Positions 15,043 to 16,977 of a stretch of 16,977 bases of DNA are shown in pieces. The position numbers and the translations under genes are program-made. The notes below the pieces were generated by a model. It was given only the letters and a program-made list of their open reading frames with translations. It searched no databases and was not told the origin of the DNA. The number at the start of each line of letters is the position of its first letter. Position 1 is the stretch's first letter. Origin of the DNA: an uncultured bacterium (lineage in GTDB: Bacteria > Bacillota > Clostridia > Lachnospirales > Lachnospiraceae); NCBI GenBank assembly GCA_937893485.1, contig CALBJL010000168.1, positions 1 through 16,977 on the forward strand. Direction: 5' to 3'.

Positions 15043-15972
15043 ATGAAAAAGATACATTTTGATGTGGAGACAGATGGATTTTACGGCGCATACTGGGAGT
15101 GTCCCGCACAGTCGGAGCATGTGCTGATCGCGATGCTCGGAGACGATCCGGAAGACTATATGGCGCGCTCAGCGGTGAAATGGCTCATGCGAAAGGGCTT
15201 CAATGTGCTCACCATGTCGCCGGGCAAAAAGAATTACAGCCACCACAATTATCCACTGGAGCGTATTGAGTCTGCGGTTCGCTGGCTGCAGGCACATGGA
15301 AACCGCCGGATCGGAATCGTTGGAGCGTCTACGACCGGAACACTGGCACTGACTGCGGCATCCTATTTTCCGGACATCAGCCTCACGATCGCCATGACAC
15401 CGAGTGATTTTATCTGGCAGGGCTTTGAACAGGGCAAGCGGGACGGCTGCACGGAATGGCCGATCGAGGGCGAATCGCTTTTTACTTATCAGGGACAGCC
15501 GCTGCCATACATGCCGTTCAAATACCGGCATCCGCAGTATGGACAGATCATGCAGTCGGAGGCAAAAAAAGGCGGCGATATGCTCAATTCCAGAAAATTG
15601 TTCGATGATTCCGAGGCAGTGCATCCGCTGACGGAAGAGGAAATGATAAAAGTCGAAAACATCAAGGGTAAGTTATTCGTCGTCGCTGCTGAGGATGATG
15701 TCTTGTGGGATACAGCAAAATACGTTCGCCGGATGCAGGCGCGCCTGTCCGAAAAGCCGCACGACTGCGAGACCGAGCTGGTCGTATACAAACACGGGAC
15801 ACATTTCGTATTTCCGGATAGCATGATAAAGACGATGCTGCCGGTCGGTTCATCCCTGTTCGTAAAGCTGGCATTTCGTGCCGCCAGACAGTATCCGAAG
15901 GAGTGCCGCGAGACGCGCATCGATATTGACAGACGGGTAAGCCGGGTGTTCGGGGAGTGGAAAAAGGCGTAA
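15043..15972 (+). CDS. Alpha/beta hydrolase, acyl-CoA thioester hydrolase/BAAT C-terminal-like
   Basis: A 309-residue cytoplasmic protein without signal peptide or membrane segment. The fold is visible as strands around VLIAMLG (27-33) and GFNVLTMSP (52-60), a nucleophile elbow IGIVGASTTG (90-99) with S96, an acid-loop VVAAEDDVLWD (213-223; D218 or D219) and KHGTHFVFP (250-258) with H254. This is a plausible Ser-Asp-His triad. The elbow reads G-A-S-T-T-G, not strict GxSxG, as in some BAAT/dienelactone-hydrolase-like relatives. A large insert at about 120-200 would cover the active site. The substrate is unknown; an acyl or thioester bond is a guess from the family. AAGGAGGG lies about 7 nt before the ATG, a strong site. 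It is a single gene after a terminator, either host or cargo of the adjacent element. Confidence 0.8.
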   Translation: MKKIHFDVETDGFYGAYWECPAQSEHVLIAMLGDDPEDYMARSAVKWLMRKGFNVLTMSPGKKNYSHHNYPLERIESAVRWLQAHGNRRIGIVGASTTGTLALTAASYFPDISLTIAMTPSDFIWQGFEQGKRDGCTEWPIEGESLFTYQGQPLPYMPFKYRHPQYGQIMQSEAKKGGDMLNSRKLFDDSEAVHPLTEEEMIKVENIKGKLFVVAAEDDVLWDTAKYVRRMQARLSEKPHDCETELVVYKHGTHFVFPDSMIKTMLPVGSSLFVKLAFRAARQYPKECRETRIDIDRRVSRVFGEWKKA

Positions 15973-16035
15973 AAGGTGCAAAATCGGATAGGAATACAGA
16001 CTATATAATCTTAATATTATCTCCAGTAACAGAGT

Positions 16036-16191
16036 GTCTAATACGTGAAATGTATCAGACAAGGAAAAATAATAATTCCATATCCCGTTTCAGGTTATGT
16101 CGAGTAGTATAGCGGAGCGGGATGGATTTGTAAACTGAAAAATTTGCGCACTTTTTGTAAACGGGTAAAAATGTTGCACACCAAAAAGTGC
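16036..16191. repeat. Cluster of inverted repeats in the intergenic stretch
   Basis: The 315-bp gap 15973-16287 has no gene. It holds GTCTAATAC/GTATCAGAC (16036-16044, 16052-16060; one mismatch, 7-nt loop), ATCCCG/CGGGAT (16082-16087, 16118-16123), a perfect 10-bp GCACTTTTTG/CAAAAAGTGC (16148-16157, 16182-16191) and a direct TTTGTAAAC (16127-16135, 16154-16162). A TATAAT at 16004-16009 has no matching -35. These could be regulatory hairpins, remains of a small mobile element or an element end. No function is assigned. Confidence 0.45.
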
Positions 16192-16214
16192 CGCGAAGCC
16201 AGAAAAATAGAGAG

Positions 16215-16259
16215 CCCCCACGTGTTGAACACAGTGTTCAATACATGGGGGATTTTTTT
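16215..16259 (+). terminator. Long-stem intrinsic terminator
   Basis: A 17-bp arm (16215-16231) pairs with 16235-16251 around a CAG loop; the only flaws are one C-A mismatch and one G-U pair. Seven T follow at 16253-16259. It is in the right place to end transcription from the hydrolase side. On the minus strand a T-rich tract also follows, so it may also end the BIG2-protein transcript, whose stop lies 29 bp away. Confidence 0.85.
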
Positions 16260-16287
16260 GAAAAAATGTATGAAATCAGACTGGAAT

Positions 16288-16977
16288 TTACAGATTCAGC
16301 CATGCGTGTTTTGTCTGGAACATGTCTCCGGCGGTGGGAGCAATAACCTCATTTTTTTCAATGAGGTTTGCAATTTTCTCTATGGAAGATGCATTCAGCT
16401 CCGTGCTTCGATCCAACATCATCTGTTCCATTTTACTGCCACTGATTTCCACGATCAGATTCCCATAACGCTTGGTGTTTACGTTCATTTCAAGCAGGCT
16501 GGAGCTATCATTTTGATAGATGCTGACATATGCTGTTTTTGATTTTCCAGCATTGTCCGTGTAGGTGCACTGAAAATATGAAAACTCCCTGCCGTCCATG
16601 TATGTAGAATATCTGGCATCTGATATTTTCAATTTCTTATCATTCGAGAACAATTTTTGAGCAGCCAGATATCCGTAAGCAGCATATTCTTCCTGCGGAG
16701 TGTATTCTTTTACCGTGACTTTGCACGTTAACTGCTTTTTGTCAATGGTGGCTTTGATGATTGCTGTGCCTGCCTCGTTTGCTTTTACAACTCCCTTTTG
16801 ATTGACACTGGCAACGATTTTGTTGGATGATTTCCATTTTACTTTTTGTTTTGTGCCGGTTACTTTTAACTTATATTCGTGGTAGCGACAAAGGGTGATC
16901 TCTGTTTTGTTCAGTTTGATGCCGGCAGCCATTGCCTCTTTGGGGCAGAAGGAAAGGCACAAGAACAAAAGTAATAC
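16288..16977 (-). CDS. Secreted BIG2 (bacterial Ig-like) domain protein, 5' end outside window
   Basis: The minus-strand frame is open to the right edge, so the true start lies outside; 229 residues are visible. They begin inside a signal peptide (VLLLFLCLSF, then KEAMAAG, a likely cleavage region near the double Ala). Visible residues ~20-91 are a bacterial Ig-like group 2 domain: IKLNKTEITL, a VKWKSSNKIVASVN strand-turn and GVVKANEAGTAIIKA. The remaining ~135 residues (EEYAAYGYLAAQKLF onward) form an alpha/beta-looking region of unknown family with YFQCTYTDNAGKSKTAYVSI. It has no LPXTG, transmembrane anchor or S-layer repeats at the C-terminus, so it is probably released or loosely bound. 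BIG2 domains usually mediate surface or carbohydrate/protein contacts; the role here is unknown. The gene ends close to a strong terminator. Confidence 0.8.
   Translation of the reverse strand, partial: VLLLFLCLSFCPKEAMAAGIKLNKTEITLCRYHEYKLKVTGTKQKVKWKSSNKIVASVNQKGVVKANEAGTAIIKATIDKKQLTCKVTVKEYTPQEEYAAYGYLAAQKLFSNDKKLKISDARYSTYMDGREFSYFQCTYTDNAGKSKTAYVSIYQNDSSSLLEMNVNTKRYGNLIVEISGSKMEQMMLDRSTELNASSIEKIANLIEKNEVIAPTAGDMFQTKHAWLNL

Noticed and set aside
16144..16542. 132-codon plus-strand frame across the terminator and BIG2 gene
   Set aside because: It runs through a strong terminator hairpin and antisense to a better supported secreted protein.
1..16977. CRISPR array, tRNA or rRNA genes
   Set aside because: No regularly spaced repeats and no tRNA- or rRNA-like sequence were seen in the gene-free stretches.

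Overview
The window looks like chromosome from a Gram-positive anaerobe of the Clostridia, most likely Lachnospiraceae (Roseburia/Agathobacter/Butyrivibrio-like). This rests on overall protein character (7TM-type hybrid sensor kinase, clostridial-style MnmA with an NPCIDCN motif, BIG2-domain exported protein), strong AGGAGG ribosome-binding sites and moderate GC. The assignment is an inference; no rRNA or marker gene is present.

Layout. (1) 2-1726: the C-terminal half of one carbamoyl-phosphate synthase large subunit (CarB), cut by the left edge. (2) 1734-5387: a seven-transmembrane hybrid histidine kinase (HisKA-HATPase-REC-HPt) starting 7 nt after carB, then a two-receiver response regulator without a DNA-binding domain; together a phosphorelay. 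(3) 5426-6032: a small AT-rich type II toxin-antitoxin locus on the minus strand with its own promoter; the antitoxin is intact but the ParE/RelE-like toxin gene carries an in-frame TAG at codon 17. (4) 6214-9438: a second, complete and divergent CarB on the minus strand. (5) 9439-10112: a 674-bp gene-free stretch with a good extended -10 promoter and many hairpins, a candidate long structured RNA, mnmA leader or dispersed repeat. (6) 10113-11231: the tRNA 2-thiouridylase mnmA. (7) 11298-14932: a four-gene, overlapping operon of three tyrosine recombinases plus a small HTH/coiled-coil protein, resembling Tn554-type tnpA/tnpB/tnpC but with an extra middle recombinase that has lost most catalytic residues including the nucleophilic tyrosine. 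A perfect 13-bp-stem terminator ends it. (8) 15043-15972: an alpha/beta hydrolase. (9) 15973-16287: an intergenic stretch with inverted repeats and a strong terminator. (10) 16288-16977: a secreted BIG2-domain protein on the minus strand, cut by the right edge.

How it works together. Two CarB paralogues suggest separate carbamoyl-phosphate supplies (pyrimidine versus arginine). The sensor kinase and the regulator probably exchange phosphate and act through protein partners. The recombinase operon is most likely a site-specific transposon core inserted just behind mnmA. The most interesting signals are the recombinase trio with a catalytically dead middle member, the hairpin-rich region before mnmA, and the broken toxin beside an intact antitoxin.
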